DNA of 64,000 nt from Chrysosporum bergii ANA360D (GCF_029891735.1 NZ_JANQDH010000038.1:1-64000), one strand, 5' to 3'; positions 9,522-18,949 are shown, counted from the first letter of the stretch. Made by a program: numbers and translations. The notes: generated by a model from the sequence alone, not told the origin.

Positions 9522-9800
9522 ATGAGAATTTTGATTCCTATTGCCATATCTTTAGTGATGGCTACATGGGTAATGGCCATAGCCATTGTCTCTGTCCAAA
9601 ACGCCACCCCTGTATCTTTGAAATTTTTAATGTTTCAGTCCATTCAAATACCAGTGGGTTTACTGCTGGCTTTCTCTATGGGGGTGGGTTTAATTGGTAT
9701 GGCGCTGTTGCAGCCACTGTGGGATATTGGCAGTTTTGAGCAGAGTCAATCTCAATGGAATGAAGATGCCGAGTTTTTTGTGGATGATGAGGATTTTTAG
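9522..9800 (+). CDS. LapA/DUF1049-like small membrane protein
   Basis: A 92-residue protein with two hydrophobic segments (about 3-24 and 44-66) linked by the NATPVSLKFLMFQ stretch, then an acidic tail (WNEDAEFFVDDEDF). This is the arrangement of the lipopolysaccharide-assembly-protein-A domain family (formerly DUF1049), in which a short polar loop separates two membrane helices. The cyanobacterial role is not established. It follows the phosphohexomutase by 48 bp and converges on pstB, whose stop is 20 bp away. GGAGAGGGG ends 10 bp before the ATG. Confidence 0.75.
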   Translation: MRILIPIAISLVMATWVMAIAIVSVQNATPVSLKFLMFQSIQIPVGLLLAFSMGVGLIGMALLQPLWDIGSFEQSQSQWNEDAEFFVDDEDF

Positions 9801-9820
9801 GAATTTGGAAATTTAGCAAT

Positions 9821-10633
9821 TTAGCCAAATCTACCACTAACATAATTGCGGGTGTCTTCTTGCTGGGGGTCATTGAAAATGGCTTCTGTGGAATTGTATT
9901 CAACTAAGTAACCACTGCGACCACCTTCTGAGACTTTAACATTAAAGAATGCCGTGTAGTCAGAAACCCGTGTTGCTTGCTGCATATTATGGGTGACGAT
10001 GACAATAGTATAATTCTCTTTAAGTTGGTGAATAAGTTCTTCAACCCGCAGAGTAGAAACCGGGTCCAGGGCTGAACATGGTTCATCCATGAGAATAACT
10101 TCCGGTTGCACCGCGATCGCTCTGGCAATACACAAGCGTTGTTGTTGTCCCCCAGATAAAGATGCGCCACTTTGCCGCAGTTTATCTTTGACCTCATCCC
10201 ACAACGCTGCTTGTCGCAGACTTCGTTCTACTAATTGATCAAAATCTTCCTTAGTACCTTTGTAGCCATTGATTTTCGGTCCAAAGGTAATGTTGTCATA
10301 AATTGATTTAGGAAGCGGGTTTGGTCTTTGAAACACCATCCCAATTCTGCGGCGCACTTCTACTGGGTCTATGTTTGGAGCATACAAATTATCATTGTAG
10401 AAATAGATTTTACCTTCAGCGCGGAATGATTCAATCAAGTCATTAAGACGATTATAGCATCGCAGTAATGTACTTTTACCACAGCCCGAAGGACCAATAA
10501 AAGATGTCACCTTATTTTTGGGGATATCTAGCCAAATGTTCTGCAAAGCTAAAAATTTGCCATAGTACACATTGAGATTTTCCGTCCGTAAAACAGTTTC
10601 GGTGTCATTCACCGTAGTAGTGTTAGTAGCCAT
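9821..10633 (-). CDS. pstB: Phosphate ABC transporter ATP-binding protein PstB
   Basis: The ATPase of the high-affinity phosphate importer, acting at the inner face of the plasma membrane. It has 270 residues, usual for the family. Walker [10 protein letters not shown] is at 47-55, the Q-loop lies in [17 protein letters not shown] (a PstB hallmark), the signature LSGGQQQR is near 161, Walker [14 protein letters not shown] follows, and the H-switch is VTHNMQQA. It is the last gene of pstS-pstC-pstA-pstB, 46 bp after pstA. Only one pstB is present, whereas many Nostocales carry two in tandem. Confidence 0.97.
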   Translation of the reverse strand: MATNTTTVNDTETVLRTENLNVYYGKFLALQNIWLDIPKNKVTSFIGPSGCGKSTLLRCYNRLNDLIESFRAEGKIYFYNDNLYAPNIDPVEVRRRIGMVFQRPNPLPKSIYDNITFGPKINGYKGTKEDFDQLVERSLRQAALWDEVKDKLRQSGASLSGGQQQRLCIARAIAVQPEVILMDEPCSALDPVSTLRVEELIHQLKENYTIVIVTHNMQQATRVSDYTAFFNVKVSEGGRSGYLVEYNSTEAIFNDPQQEDTRNYVSGRFG

Positions 10634-10679
10634 GATTTATTCTTATGTGGTGTGAATTTTGACTTGAGATAGAGTTTAA

Positions 10680-11561
10680 CTAACCATTACGACTGGTTGC
10701 CCAACGAGCAAAGACACTAGTAATTAAAACCATCAATACCAATACCAATGACCCCGCCCAAGCCAGCGACTGCCAATTTTCAAAAGGAGAAATGGCAAAG
10801 TTATAAACTAAAACAGCTAGGGAAGGAGTAGGCTTAAGTAAGCCACTAGGCCAGAATTGGGAGAACAAAGCCGTAAACAATAACGGGGCTGTTTCCCCAG
10901 CAGCGCGGGCTATAGCCAAGCTGGAACCAGTGACAATAGCTGGTAGTGCGGCTGGTAAGACAACTTGTGTTACTGTTTGAAAATTTGTCGCCCCTAAACC
11001 TACAGATGCTTGTCGTAAGTCTTGCGATACTAACTGTAACGCTTCATCTGTGGTTTTTATAATAATCGGCAGCATCAAAATCGCTAAAGCAAAGCCACCA
11101 CCAATGGCTGAGTATGAGCCTAAATTAAGTTTTACCAATCCCAAAACTACAATCCCGTAGGCAAACACTCCAGCAATAATTGACGGAACTCCACTCAGGA
11201 CATTAGTAGCAAACCTAACCCATCTAGCTAGACTGCCAGTGCTGAATTCTGTTAAGTAAATTGCAGCTAAAACACCAAAAGGAATGCTAATTAATGCGGC
11301 AATGGTGACCATGATGAGAGTTCCCAAAATGGCGTTACCAAAGCCTCCTCCCCCTCTAGCAGGTGGGGGTGGGAGTTCAAAAAATACACTAGGTGATAGG
11401 CTGCCGAAGCCTTTAATCACAATGTAACTCAATACCGCCACCAAAGGCACTAACACCAACACCCCACAGATAAATGATACCACTGTCATCACTGTATTAA
11501 ACAGGGTCCGGGGAGATGTAGGAGAATAGGTCAAACTACGTTCCGGAAATTTCGATGTCAT
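10680..11561 (-). CDS. pstA: Phosphate ABC transporter permease PstA
   Basis: A membrane permease subunit of 293 residues with about six hydrophobic helices. The binding-protein-dependent transport motif is seen as ALQLVSQDLRQASVGLGATN followed by VVLPAALPAIVTGS, the loop that docks with the ATPase. Family and gene order identify it as PstA. It follows pstC with a 19-bp gap, consistent with one transcript. A poly-Pro/Gly loop (LPPPPARGGGGFG) sits in the first periplasmic segment. Confidence 0.96.
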   Translation of the reverse strand: MTSKFPERSLTYSPTSPRTLFNTVMTVVSFICGVLVLVPLVAVLSYIVIKGFGSLSPSVFFELPPPPARGGGGFGNAILGTLIMVTIAALISIPFGVLAAIYLTEFSTGSLARWVRFATNVLSGVPSIIAGVFAYGIVVLGLVKLNLGSYSAIGGGFALAILMLPIIIKTTDEALQLVSQDLRQASVGLGATNFQTVTQVVLPAALPAIVTGSSLAIARAAGETAPLLFTALFSQFWPSGLLKPTPSLAVLVYNFAISPFENWQSLAWAGSLVLVLMVLITSVFARWATSRNG

Positions 11562-11580
11562 AATTAAATTCCAAACTACC

Positions 11581-12534
11581 CTAGATCGGCTTTACGCGCT
11601 GAACAATCCACTCTGCCATGATGTTGACAAACAGTGTGATCAAAAACAAAATCAAGCCTGCATACATTAAAGCAGCAACTTGCAACCCACTGGCTTCAGC
11701 AAATTGATTTGCTAGTAGAGAGGCTATGGTATTGGCAGGAGCAAAAATTGAGATGTTAATTTTGTTGGCGTTCCCAATCAACATTGTTACTGCCATTGTT
11801 TCCCCCATGGCGCGACCAAGAGCCAACATAACAGCACTGACGATACCAGAAAAGGCAGATGGAATAATCACTAGAAAAATGGTTTCCCAACGAGTAGCGC
11901 CCAATCCTATGGATGCTTGACGCAGGGCAGAAGGGACAGAAATTAGTGCATCACGAGATATAGCCGTGATAATTGGCACAATCATCACCGCCAAAATCAC
12001 TCCCGCCGGAAACATAGATGGACCCGTGGGAGGAGTGCTAAACAATGGTATCCAGCCAAAATAGGTATGAATCCATTTTCCAACTTCGTTCAAAATGGGA
12101 ATTAAAACAAAAATTCCCCAGATACCGTAGACAACACTGGGGATTGCCGCCAGCAGTTCTACTAAAAATACTGTTACTGTCCGCACTTGAGTGGGGAGAA
12201 AATTCTCGCTCAATAATATAGCAGTGCCCACACCAATGGGTACAGCTATTAACAACCCAATCAAGGAACTTAAAAGAGTTCCATAAATTTGCGGTAGCAC
12301 CCCATATTCATCTACAACTGGGTTCCAGGAACTTTGAACTAAAAAAGCTGCGCCATATTTTTGAATAGCAGGCCAAGCTTCAACAGTAACTTGGAGGGCA
12401 ATCCATAATAAAGTACCAGCCACCGCTAGGGCAAAAATTCGAGTTAACCAGATAAAGGACTGGTCCAAAGAATTTCTGAGTTGAGAACGTTTTTTAGTTT
12501 CTTCCGATAGCAGACTTGAAGAACTTGTAGTCAT
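11581..12534 (-). CDS. pstC: Phosphate ABC transporter permease PstC
   Basis: The partner permease of PstA, 317 residues, with about six membrane helices and the coupling motif SVPSALRQASIGLGATRWET near 200-220. The N-terminal 30 residues are polar and cytoplasmic (SSSLLSEETKKRSQLRNSL). It is separated from pstS by 177 bp that contain no gene and no strong hairpin. That gap may still let PstS be made in excess, as is common in this operon type. Confidence 0.96.
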   Translation of the reverse strand: MTTSSSSLLSEETKKRSQLRNSLDQSFIWLTRIFALAVAGTLLWIALQVTVEAWPAIQKYGAAFLVQSSWNPVVDEYGVLPQIYGTLLSSLIGLLIAVPIGVGTAILLSENFLPTQVRTVTVFLVELLAAIPSVVYGIWGIFVLIPILNEVGKWIHTYFGWIPLFSTPPTGPSMFPAGVILAVMIVPIITAISRDALISVPSALRQASIGLGATRWETIFLVIIPSAFSGIVSAVMLALGRAMGETMAVTMLIGNANKINISIFAPANTIASLLANQFAEASGLQVAALMYAGLILFLITLFVNIMAEWIVQRVKPI

Positions 12535-12711
12535 AACTACTCAATACAAAAGTTAAATCACGGAAAAAAAATGTGCGAGCGAACCAGATTATTAAAGTTG
12601 TCGCTCTATCAAATCTGCAAGGGTTGCTAGTTGGGAATGTTAATAAAGCGACAGCCTAGTTAATCAACTAATTAACCCTAAAGTTTAGGTACACCTGACA
12701 ATTTATTAACA

Positions 12712-13881
12712 CTAATTACTAGCGCTAGAACCACTGCCAGCTATGGATATTTGATAATCTGAAGAGATTTGATCTGCTGCTTTTGCCACTTTTTCTGCCA
12801 CAGATGCAGGTACGGGAATATACCCTAATTCTCCAGATATTTTTTGTCCTTCAGTTAAAACGTACTCAATTACTGCTTCCATTGCTTTTGCTTTGTTAGC
12901 ATCAGCATAATTTTTGTACGCTAAAATCCAACTGAAACTAACAATGGGATAGGATTCATCACCCTCGGGATCTGGTACAAAGGCGCGGAGATTTTCTGGT
13001 AGTTCTATAGCAGCTAAAGTCTTAGATGCTGAGTCATCATTGTACTTAACAAATTTGCCCGCTTTGTTTTCTAAAGCAGCAAAGCTGAGGTTGTTTTGCT
13101 TGGCGTAGCCATACTCAATATAACCAAGGGATCCTTGAGTTTGTTTGATTTGGGCTGTTACACCTTCGTTACCTTTACCACCTACGCCCACCGGCCATTC
13201 TACAGTTTTACCTTCGCCCACTTTGTCTTTCCACTCTGGGCTAATAGCCGCTAGGTGTTTTGTAAACACACCTGTAGTACCACTACCATCAGAACGATGT
13301 ATCCATGTAATTGGTTGGTCGGGAAGTTTGGCACCTGGGTTAGCTGCAACAATTCTGGGGTCGTTCCACTTTGTCACTTTACCCAAAATGATATCTACGT
13401 ATAAGTCCCTAGGTAGTTGGAGTTCGGGAACATCGGGCAGGTTGTAAGCTAGTACAACGCCACCTGCTGTCACCGGGAGCAAAATTACCCCTTTATCTGC
13501 TGGTACTTGCTGAATTTCTTCATCCTTCATGGCCACATCACTGGCACCAAAGTCTACAGTACCTTTAGTAAATTGTTCAACGCCAGCACCACTACCCACT
13601 GATTGATAGTTAACCTGCAAGTTCGGGTATTTTTTGTTGATATCTACAAACCAACTCTGAAATAAAGGTGCAGGAAAAGAAGCACCCGCACCAGTTAATG
13701 CTATGTCTCCGCCTAAGTCCAATTTCACAGGACTGGTAGCCGTAGTATCTGTAGCAGCACCACCAGTGGTGTCTGAGGCTTGCTGTCCGCCGCCACACGC
13801 TCCTAGTCCGATGGTTAGTGCTAACAGGGAAGCTGTGGTAGCTAAACGACTCTTATTGATTACAGTGCAGATTGATAACAT
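12712..13881 (-). CDS. pstS: Phosphate-binding lipoprotein PstS
   Basis: The periplasmic phosphate receptor of the Pst importer. The N-terminus has a charged segment, a hydrophobic stretch (LATTASLLALTIGLG) and a lipobox LGAC with Cys29, so it is a lipoprotein. The mature part has the family motifs GAGASFPAPLFQSWF, GSGAGVEQFTKGTVDFGASD and RSDGSGTTGVFTKHL, which supply phosphate ligands. I chose ATG 13881; a TTG three codons upstream is possible. A Pho box lies about 60 bp upstream, predicting induction by phosphate starvation through the SphS/SphR two-component system. Confidence 0.96.
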   Translation of the reverse strand: MLSICTVINKSRLATTASLLALTIGLGACGGGQQASDTTGGAATDTTATSPVKLDLGGDIALTGAGASFPAPLFQSWFVDINKKYPNLQVNYQSVGSGAGVEQFTKGTVDFGASDVAMKDEEIQQVPADKGVILLPVTAGGVVLAYNLPDVPELQLPRDLYVDIILGKVTKWNDPRIVAANPGAKLPDQPITWIHRSDGSGTTGVFTKHLAAISPEWKDKVGEGKTVEWPVGVGGKGNEGVTAQIKQTQGSLGYIEYGYAKQNNLSFAALENKAGKFVKYNDDSASKTLAAIELPENLRAFVPDPEGDESYPIVSFSWILAYKNYADANKAKAMEAVIEYVLTEGQKISGELGYIPVPASVAEKVAKAADQISSDYQISIAGSGSSASN

Positions 13882-13937
13882 TGTTGTCAATTTTTGGTTA
13901 ATTGAATAATACGGGCGATACCAGGATACCTCTAAGT

Positions 13938-13967
13938 GGTAACTTTAAAGGTTAACAAAAGGTTAAG
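13938..13967 (-). promoter_or_regulatory. Pho box (SphR-type tandem repeats) upstream of pstS
   Basis: On the minus strand CTTAACCT and GTTAACCT are spaced 11 bp apart, and a weaker third unit GTTACC follows one turn later. Tandem PyTTAACC(T/A) units at an 11-bp period are the known cyanobacterial Pho box. The position about 60-85 bp before the pstS start fits an activator site. Confidence 0.8.
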
Positions 13968-14119
13968 AAAAATCAAAAAGTCTATCAAAACATAGTAAGA
14001 GCCTGAGAAACCCTACCCTAGGATTTATCCTGTTGCATCCTTAACAAAAGGCCATGGGTATTTACAAAGCATTTTTGTTCAGTTAAAATAAAAAAAGCAT
14101 CCACGAGTCGGTGAAAGAT

Positions 14120-14316
14120 CCATAAGATGCCAAATCAAGTAGTCACACAGCTAAGTACAATCTTAGTTAAGATGAGTAGGGGAGCTTTGAAACTCCCAAA
14201 ACAATATGATTTATTTAGTAGGTTAAATAAATTATGTCGTAAACCTTGCCTAGGGTGTCTGATGACCGCGTAGCAACATCAGTTTAGAATCCCCCGTGTT
14301 TCAACCAGGGGAAATG
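14120..14316 (+). repeat. Dispersed ~195-bp element, copy 2
   Basis: The better preserved copy of the element found inverted at 5861-6043. It begins CCATAAGATGC and ends in the hairpin CCCC-GTGTTTCAACCA-GGGG followed by AAATGTCAAG. The segment GATGACCGCGTAGCAACATC before the hairpin is conserved between copies more strongly than the 5' half. I infer a structured RNA or a transposon right end. It occupies most of the gap between pstS and bioB; the rest holds the Pho box and nothing else obvious. Confidence 0.75.
14127..14273 (+). CDS. 48-residue reading frame inside the dispersed element (doubtful gene)
   Basis: ATG 14127 opens a 48-codon frame (MPNQVVTQLSTILVK...) ending in a Cys-rich tail with CRKPCLGC. 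GAAAGAT lies 13 bp upstream. The equivalent frame in copy 1 starts the same way (MQTQVVTRLS) but is broken by a stop and a deletion. No family is recognised. It may be coincidental coding within a structured transposon end. Confidence 0.25.
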   Translation: MPNQVVTQLSTILVKMSRGALKLPKQYDLFSRLNKLCRKPCLGCLMTA

Positions 14317-14340
14317 TCAAGTCAAATATTCCTAACTCAA

Positions 14341-15369
14341 TCAAACCAACTCCTGTGATGGTAGTTGTTCAGAGTAATGAGCTTGTTCTGGTTTGACGTG
14401 GGGAGGACGCATTTCTAAGCCCAGTAGGTTCAGCATTTCTCTGTCAGCGTCGTAATCTGGACAGGGTGTGGTGACTGTGAGCATTTTATGATCGTCGCTG
14501 GAAAAAATGGAATTTGCTCCCGCCATAAAGCACATGGACTGTTCCACTGGGGACAGTCTCGCCCTACCAGCGCTGAGACGCACGTCAGCAGTAGGTATGA
14601 TCATTCTGGTGGTGGCGATCATGCGTACTACTTCCCAAATGGGTACATCTGGTTGATTTTCTAGGGGTGTACCCGGAACTTGGGAAAGAATGTTGATAGG
14701 TACTGACTCAGGATGAGGCTGTAAATTGGCGAGGGTCTGTAACATTCCCATACGATCATCTACACTTTCGCCTAAACCTAAGATACCACCAGAACATACA
14801 GTGACCTTTGTTTGGCGGACATTTTCTATGGTATTAAGGCGATCGCCATAGGTTCTCGTGGTAATAATGGTATTATAATACTCTGGTGATGTATCTAAGT
14901 TATGGTTATAAGCGTATAGTCCAGCAGCTTCTAGGCGTTTTGCTTGTTCTGCGGTCAGCATTCCCAGAGTACAGCAGACCTCTAAACCCATGTTAGTTAC
15001 TGCTTTCACCATTTCCAATACTGTCTCAAATTGAGAATTATCTCGCACTTCCCGCCAGGCCGCACCCATGCAAACCCGGCTTACCCCCGATGCTTTAGCC
15101 TTTTGGGCCATGTCAACCACGGTTTGTTTTTCTAACAGTGCTTGGGGCTTGACCTCCGTTTTATAACGGGAAGATTGGGCGCAGTAACTGCAATCTTCCG
15201 GACAAGCACCTGTTTTAATTGAGATCAGCTTACAAACTTGTATTTTTTTGGGGTCATGATATTGGCGATGTACGGTAGCAGCTTGATAAATTAGCTCTAG
15301 CAAGGGGGTATTGTATATCGCCTGAATTTCTGCTTTCTCCCAATTGTAGCGTATTTCCACCGAAATCAT
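14341..15369 (-). CDS. bioB: Biotin synthase BioB
   Basis: A radical SAM enzyme that inserts sulfur into dethiobiotin. The SAM-cluster motif CPEDCSYC places cysteines at about 56, 60 and 63. The family stretches [31 protein letters not shown] and RLSAGRARL are present, the last supplying the arginine ligand of the [2Fe-2S] cluster. I chose ATG 15369, with AAGGAT just upstream, giving 342 residues. The frame stays open to a TTG 11 codons earlier. It stands alone; no other biotin gene is in the window. Confidence 0.96.
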   Translation of the reverse strand: MISVEIRYNWEKAEIQAIYNTPLLELIYQAATVHRQYHDPKKIQVCKLISIKTGACPEDCSYCAQSSRYKTEVKPQALLEKQTVVDMAQKAKASGVSRVCMGAAWREVRDNSQFETVLEMVKAVTNMGLEVCCTLGMLTAEQAKRLEAAGLYAYNHNLDTSPEYYNTIITTRTYGDRLNTIENVRQTKVTVCSGGILGLGESVDDRMGMLQTLANLQPHPESVPINILSQVPGTPLENQPDVPIWEVVRMIATTRMIIPTADVRLSAGRARLSPVEQSMCFMAGANSIFSSDDHKMLTVTTPCPDYDADREMLNLLGLEMRPPHVKPEQAHYSEQLPSQELV

Positions 15370-15539
15370 TATCCTTAATATAAACTTTCTTGGATTTGGC
15401 AAAACACAGCATGATAGACTAAATAACTTTAATCTTTGGGCTGTAGATATCAGAATTCAGTGTACCAAGATTTTACTGAAGTGGCAGAGCCATTATCAGA
15501 AAACAGGCGGAAAACCCTTGAAGTAATCTAGTTGTGGGT

Positions 15540-15635
15540 GTGAGTTGCAATAGAGATGTGAATGCAGCAGTAAATATTTTAAATCTTGCCAAGCAAGCTA
15601 GGGGAGGACATCCCCAAAGTTTGGCAACCAGATGA
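15540..15635 (+). pseudogene. TnpB (IS200/IS605 orfB) C-terminal fragment
   Basis: The frame reads VSCNRDVNAAVNILNLAKQ and stops at TGA 15633-15635. This is the end of the OrfB zinc-ribbon domain (CxxC...RDxNAAxNIL), with the final catalytic Asp of the RuvC-like nuclease. A frame change just upstream (SSCGC in another frame) and missing 5' sequence show it is a relic. It lies in the 318-bp gap between bioB and the PEP-synthase-like gene. Confidence 0.75.
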
Positions 15636-15687
15636 GCATTACTGCTTACCCTCTCCTGACTAAGAAGAGGGAAAAGTTCACAAAAGA

Positions 15688-18564
15688 TTAATCTGGTCTT
15701 AAGTCCTTAGATAATTCCACAATTCCTCTAGTTCCATCCATTCTAACTCGTTGCCCATCTTGTAATAACCAGGTGGCATTGTGAACATCCATGATAGCGG
15801 GGATACCGTACTCACGGGCTACGATAGCACCATGAGAAAGTCGCCCGCCGGCTTCAGCAATTAAGCCCCCAGCCCTAACCAACAAGGGAGCCCAGCCGGA
15901 ATCTGTGTAAGGTACTACTAAGATGGTCTCACGGTTGATTTCTGGTAAATTTTGTAAGTTTCGTAAGACTTTGATTCTTCCTTCTACTTGACCGTGACTG
16001 GCGGGAATACCCTGTAATACTTGGTCTGAGTAAAGAGGAGAAGGGGGTAGAGGATGGGGGGGTGTATGGCCGTAAACCACTAGGGGGATTTGATTAAATT
16101 CACTGTCTTGTTGGAATTGCCATCGCCTCAATTCCACTGTTGCAGATAGATTTTCTCTGAGTTGAAAATCATCATCAGTTACTAAGCGGCGAATTTCATC
16201 TAATTCTAGAAAAAAGATATCTCCGGTTTGTTGGAGTAAGGCGGAGTTTAACCAAATTTGCTCTAAAGCGATAAATCGCCAGCGCAATTCGGCTAATAGG
16301 CGAGAATAAAGTTCTGTAACTCGTCCTTTAATATCCACTCGTCGCTGCACTACTCCTCGTTTACGTTTGGTTATGGAATCTACATCTTTTGTTGGTGGTT
16401 GGTTTTGTAATAACTGGACAAATAATTCTTTGATGGGTTGGGGGTTTTCTTTCCAGGTGGGAATGGCAATATTGGTTCCCACATCACTTAAATAACCGTA
16501 ATCTTCCAGGAGTTCGTTAAATTCAGCAATAATTTTACTCCCTGCTGGGGTTTGTGCCAATTGCTCAAATACTTGTTCTGGTGGACAGTTAGGTAATATT
16601 GCCTTGGCATCTGCGGCTAAAACAGTGAGCGATCGCAACGCTGACACCTCTGGGGTAATACTGTTATCAATTTGCCCATCTTTGACGCGAAAAATTGCTT
16701 GTCTGAGAGCAACACTCAAGGGGGCTAAAATGCTGTAGTAAGTTGCACTGCGAAGCAATTCCAGGATCAAGTCTATTTTTTCTAATAGCTGGGTTGCTGG
16801 TAGTTCTTCTACAGACTCATGTGCTAATTGTGATAAACCTGGAACAAAGATATTACCATAGTCCCCCTTGAAGTCTTTTTCTAAGCTGAGTTCTCGCTTT
16901 ACCAAACGGATTAAACCAGGCAAATTTTCTAAGGTAGACTTTAAGGGCGGTTTGCTCATTTTTGTGCCTCTGGTTAAAAATTCCAGACTTTCCGGTGGTA
17001 GGCCCATCCGCAAAAAAATCTCTCCTAAGAGGGAGGCATTAAAATAAGCTCTGGAATAGTGCAGGGTTGCAGTTTCGGTAAAATCCAACCCTGAAGCGCG
17101 ATCGCCTAAAACGATGGTAAAAATATCTCCCCACACTCCACAAGTTAAGGGGCGATTAATTGACCAAGTTAAGGGGTGAATCACACCGGGAATAACTTCG
17201 GCTGCTATTTTCCTTGTCCAGATAGGTAATAGAGTAGTAATCGGTCGGGATTGCAAAACCCAGAGATTCTGGCCGTCATAAGTCCACTCCATGTCTTGGG
17301 GGATGCCATGATAGTGTTTTTCTAATCGCCGGACTAAATAGGCTACTTGTTTAATTAATGCCTGTGGTACTTGTCCTTGTCCTTCCACTTGCACAGAAGA
17401 AATATTATCTGTTTCCATGACAAAGGCGCGATATTGTTCTGGTGTGACTTGGCCGGAAACTACTTGAGTAGGGCTACCTGGTAGGGCTTCAATCACAATA
17501 GCATCCCCTTGCTGGGTAACAGGGTCACGACTGAAAGCAACCCCAGAATAAACACTTTGAATTTGTTGTTGTACCAGCACAGCCATAGCGGTATCTGGTA
17601 AACCACGATGGCGACGATATTCTACAGCAGATGGCTGATGGTAAGAAACTTGGACTTGAGCGATGGCGGCTTGTAGTTCCTCTTGGCTGGTGACAGACAA
17701 AATTGTTGTGTATTGTCCAGCCGCAGAGGCTTGTTCCGAGTCTTCACCGATGGCAGAGGAACGCACCACTAAAGGCGATAAATCAGAGGGTTGAAGCATA
17801 GCAACCAACTCTTGGGGATCATCCACAGGAGAAATCACCCATCCTTTGGGGACTGGATAGCCCCAGCGCTTAATTTGAGATAAGGCTGCTGCTTTTTGTC
17901 CAACTACAGCCGGATCTAACTCGTCATCCAGAGAAAGAATCTGGCCTTGGCCTCGTAGATATGTAAAGGCTACTTGGGAGTTTGTGTCGGCTGCTTCTGC
18001 CGGTAGCTTTAAATCATCGGGAATTTTTGTGTAAATCCACCCCAACATTCCGGCCAGAACAATGGCCGCCATGATTTTAGGGAAGTTCTCTACATTCAGA
18101 AGTACTACGAACAGAGGAAACACAAATAAAACTCCGAATTTTACCAGTTGTTTAGATTTTAAAAGGGTAAAACTGATAATTGCCAACAAACTTGTAAATA
18201 CCGTAACCAGAGGGTCATGCACCAAGAACCCCCAAACCACATTAGTTGTACCTGCGCCCCTGCCTACCCCGTATCTACCTAATACTAAAGTAATCAGTGC
18301 TATTAATTCCCAGACCGATCCAGGGGGAAAAAACAGCCGACACAGCAACACTGCGGTAATTCCTTTGAATGCTTCTGATAAAACAGCCAAAATTCCTACC
18401 CATGTACCACCATGGTAGAAAGCAGCTGAAACGCTGATATTTTTTGTGCCAATTTGTGACAACTGCCTGCCTTTCAGGGCGTTGGTAATCCAACCGATAA
18501 TTGGCAATGCGCCCAGAATAGGACAGGTAATGAAAATGATTAGGACACCCCAAAGTTCAATCAT
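15688..18564 (-). CDS. PlsY-like membrane domain fused to PEP-synthase-like domains
   Basis: A 958-residue fusion. Residues 1 to about 195 form a multi-helix membrane region resembling glycerol-3-phosphate acyltransferase PlsY (GTKNISVSAAFYHGGTW near the place of the PlsY GSGNIGATN motif, but diverged). From about 215 a pyruvate/PEP dikinase ATP-binding domain follows (VVGQKAAALSQIKRWGYPVP, then VVRSSAIGEDSEQASAAGQY near 262-282). At the C-terminus is the PEP-utilising mobile domain with the phosphoryl-carrier His in GGRLSHGAIVARE near 907. The central 450-850 region has no recognised motif and no PEP/pyruvate barrel is evident. It is likely a phosphotransfer enzyme anchored in the membrane. 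The substrate is unknown. Confidence 0.8.
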   Translation of the reverse strand: MIELWGVLIIFITCPILGALPIIGWITNALKGRQLSQIGTKNISVSAAFYHGGTWVGILAVLSEAFKGITAVLLCRLFFPPGSVWELIALITLVLGRYGVGRGAGTTNVVWGFLVHDPLVTVFTSLLAIISFTLLKSKQLVKFGVLFVFPLFVVLLNVENFPKIMAAIVLAGMLGWIYTKIPDDLKLPAEAADTNSQVAFTYLRGQGQILSLDDELDPAVVGQKAAALSQIKRWGYPVPKGWVISPVDDPQELVAMLQPSDLSPLVVRSSAIGEDSEQASAAGQYTTILSVTSQEELQAAIAQVQVSYHQPSAVEYRRHRGLPDTAMAVLVQQQIQSVYSGVAFSRDPVTQQGDAIVIEALPGSPTQVVSGQVTPEQYRAFVMETDNISSVQVEGQGQVPQALIKQVAYLVRRLEKHYHGIPQDMEWTYDGQNLWVLQSRPITTLLPIWTRKIAAEVIPGVIHPLTWSINRPLTCGVWGDIFTIVLGDRASGLDFTETATLHYSRAYFNASLLGEIFLRMGLPPESLEFLTRGTKMSKPPLKSTLENLPGLIRLVKRELSLEKDFKGDYGNIFVPGLSQLAHESVEELPATQLLEKIDLILELLRSATYYSILAPLSVALRQAIFRVKDGQIDNSITPEVSALRSLTVLAADAKAILPNCPPEQVFEQLAQTPAGSKIIAEFNELLEDYGYLSDVGTNIAIPTWKENPQPIKELFVQLLQNQPPTKDVDSITKRKRGVVQRRVDIKGRVTELYSRLLAELRWRFIALEQIWLNSALLQQTGDIFFLELDEIRRLVTDDDFQLRENLSATVELRRWQFQQDSEFNQIPLVVYGHTPPHPLPPSPLYSDQVLQGIPASHGQVEGRIKVLRNLQNLPEINRETILVVPYTDSGWAPLLVRAGGLIAEAGGRLSHGAIVAREYGIPAIMDVHNATWLLQDGQRVRMDGTRGIVELSKDLRPD

Positions 18565-18712
18565 TATGGATTTTAGATTTTAGACTTATTTTCCATCTAA
18601 AACCGCAAATCAGAAATTCTCAAGTTTTTTGGCACTTTTTCCTTGTGGTGGATGGACACTTGGCCACGGTGGTAACCGTTGTTGCCAGTGTCCTCATTCA
18701 ATGCTAATTAGG

Positions 18713-18853
18713 TTAGTTTAAGGCATAGGCGGATTGCAGCGCCCAGATAATCAAGGCAGCAATGGAACCCAATAGCAGCACAGTAGAGATAGTGACTACT
18801 TTGGGTGAGTCCGCACCTTTAAATTTCATAATTCCTCGGTTTAAATCGGACAT
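18713..18853 (-). CDS. 46-residue single-helix membrane protein
   Basis: MSDLNRGIMKFKGADSPKVV is followed by one hydrophobic helix (TISTVLLLGSIAALIIWALQ) and a short tail. AGGAGG sits 9 bp before the ATG, a strong ribosome site, so this is very likely a real gene despite its size. The pattern (polar N-terminus with Gly-Ala-Asp-Ser-Pro, one helix) is that of small subunits of thylakoid complexes, and it recalls the NDH-1 subunit NdhP. I am not certain enough to assign the symbol. It is flanked by about 150 bp of empty sequence toward the fusion gene and 100 bp toward the flavoprotein gene. Confidence 0.75.
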   Translation of the reverse strand: MSDLNRGIMKFKGADSPKVVTISTVLLLGSIAALIIWALQSAYALN

Positions 18854-18949
18854 AGCTTTGTAATCCTCCTTTGTTACAGTGCTAATTTGTCCGTCTTGAT
18901 TGTAATCTTTCTATTGGCTAATTAGGCTAAACTACAGATAATATTTTGT

